Positions 21,008 to 21,441 of a DNA stretch of 21,441 nt are shown in pieces. The position numbers and the translations under genes were made by a program. This stretch comes from Spirochaeta sp. GTDB taxonomy: Bacteria > Spirochaetota > Spirochaetia > DSM-27196 > SLAA01. The notes under the pieces are model-generated. The model was not told the origin of the DNA. It did no database searches and saw only the letters and a program-made list of their open reading frames with translations. Numbering within the stretch: position 1 is the first letter of the stretch; each line of letters begins with the position of its first letter. Where the stretch lies: contig JAIVHN010000016.1 in assembly GCA_020201015.1 (NCBI GenBank), positions 1 through 21,441 on the forward strand, read 5' to 3'.

Positions 21008-21441
21008 ATGAAAGTGCTACTAGTTGGCGGAAGCCCCAGGGCGAAGGGCAACACCGATATCTTGTTGAGTTCAATGCAAAATGAGCTGGAGCGCAACGGG
21101 CTATCTACAACCCTGGCCTTCCTGCGTGACTACACAATCAACCCGTGTATTGGCTGCGAGCAGTGTAGAACGGACAAGACCTGCACCCGCTTTCTTGACG
21201 GTATGCACCTGCTGTATCCCGAGATTGAGTCCGCCGAGGGGCTGGTGCTGGCGTCGCCGACCTACAACTACAACATTACTCCCATGACGAAAGCATTTAT
21301 CGACCGCATGTACCCGTACTTCAATTTCTCCGAACAACGCCCGGGGCCGTACTCAAGCAGGCTTGCCGACCGGCCGCGCGTAGCCGTGACCCTCGGAATC
21401 TGCGAGCAAAATGAGGCATCCGAGATGGGCGTCACAATGCC
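21008..21441 (+). CDS. NADPH-dependent FMN reductase / iron-sulfur flavoprotein-like, N-terminal part
   Basis: The 144 visible codons encode a flavodoxin-like fold. The FMN phosphate loop is GGSPRAKGNTDIL (residues 7-19), and the second flavin-binding loop is SPTYNYNITPMTKAFIDR. A cysteine cluster (CIGCEQCRTDKTC, about residues 47-59) matches the family's iron-sulfur or thiol motif. It probably passes electrons from NAD(P)H or ferredoxin through FMN to an unknown acceptor. The gene runs off the window. The start is ATG 21008; AGGA is too close to act as a Shine-Dalgarno sequence, while a promoter ends six bases upstream. Confidence 0.88.
   Translation, partial: MKVLLVGGSPRAKGNTDILLSSMQNELERNGLSTTLAFLRDYTINPCIGCEQCRTDKTCTRFLDGMHLLYPEIESAEGLVLASPTYNYNITPMTKAFIDRMYPYFNFSEQRPGPYSSRLADRPRVAVTLGICEQNEASEMGVTM

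Overview
The window is a compact bacterial chromosomal segment of roughly balanced GC content. About 17 genes lie in short operons, often overlapping by a few bases. There is no phage, IS element, rRNA or tRNA. The organism cannot be named from sequence alone. The long LeuA type, the paired cyclase-like proteins, the TrkA/TrkH pair and the abundant sensor kinases would fit a free-living spirochaete; that is a low-to-moderate-confidence impression.

Layout, left to right. (1) 1-1162, minus: the start of leuA, preceded by a leucine-codon-rich leader peptide and a hairpin over the leuA start. (2) 1201-2010, plus: a methyltransferase. (3) 1974-3242, minus: a broken class-3 aldehyde dehydrogenase. 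(4) 3323-6633, plus: the most distinctive locus, a three-gene operon of a photoactive yellow protein (PYP), a PAS-type histidine kinase and a receiver-GAF-histidine kinase, behind a good sigma70-type promoter. (5) 6676-10522, minus: the riboflavin operon ribD-ribE-ribBA-ribH, with an FMN riboswitch and an intrinsic terminator in its leader; ribBA lacks the first part of its DHBP synthase domain. (6) 10610-10663: a large isolated inverted repeat. (7) 10785-12532, minus: pabB-pabC for p-aminobenzoate, pabC carrying an in-frame 18-bp tandem repeat. (8) 12564-13673, plus: azlC-azlD, branched-chain amino acid export. (9) 13715-15848, plus: two consecutive degenerate class III cyclase-like proteins. 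(10) 15851-19945, minus: a GAF-histidine kinase followed by trkA and trkH, potassium uptake. (11) 20009-20963, plus: a broken Fic-family gene behind TATACAT repeats. (12) 20973-21441, plus: the start of an NADPH-dependent FMN reductase-like flavoprotein.

Three themes stand out. First, the PYP operon looks like a complete light-to-phosphorylation module, but its PYP has valine where the chromophore-binding tyrosine normally sits. Second, six genes that begin transcription units have a -10 hexamer ending only 6-10 bases before the start codon and no Shine-Dalgarno sequence, which suggests leaderless mRNAs. Third, several genes (aldehyde dehydrogenase, ribBA, the GAF kinase, fic, perhaps leuA) lack a defined block compared with their families, suggesting repeated deletion or an assembly problem.
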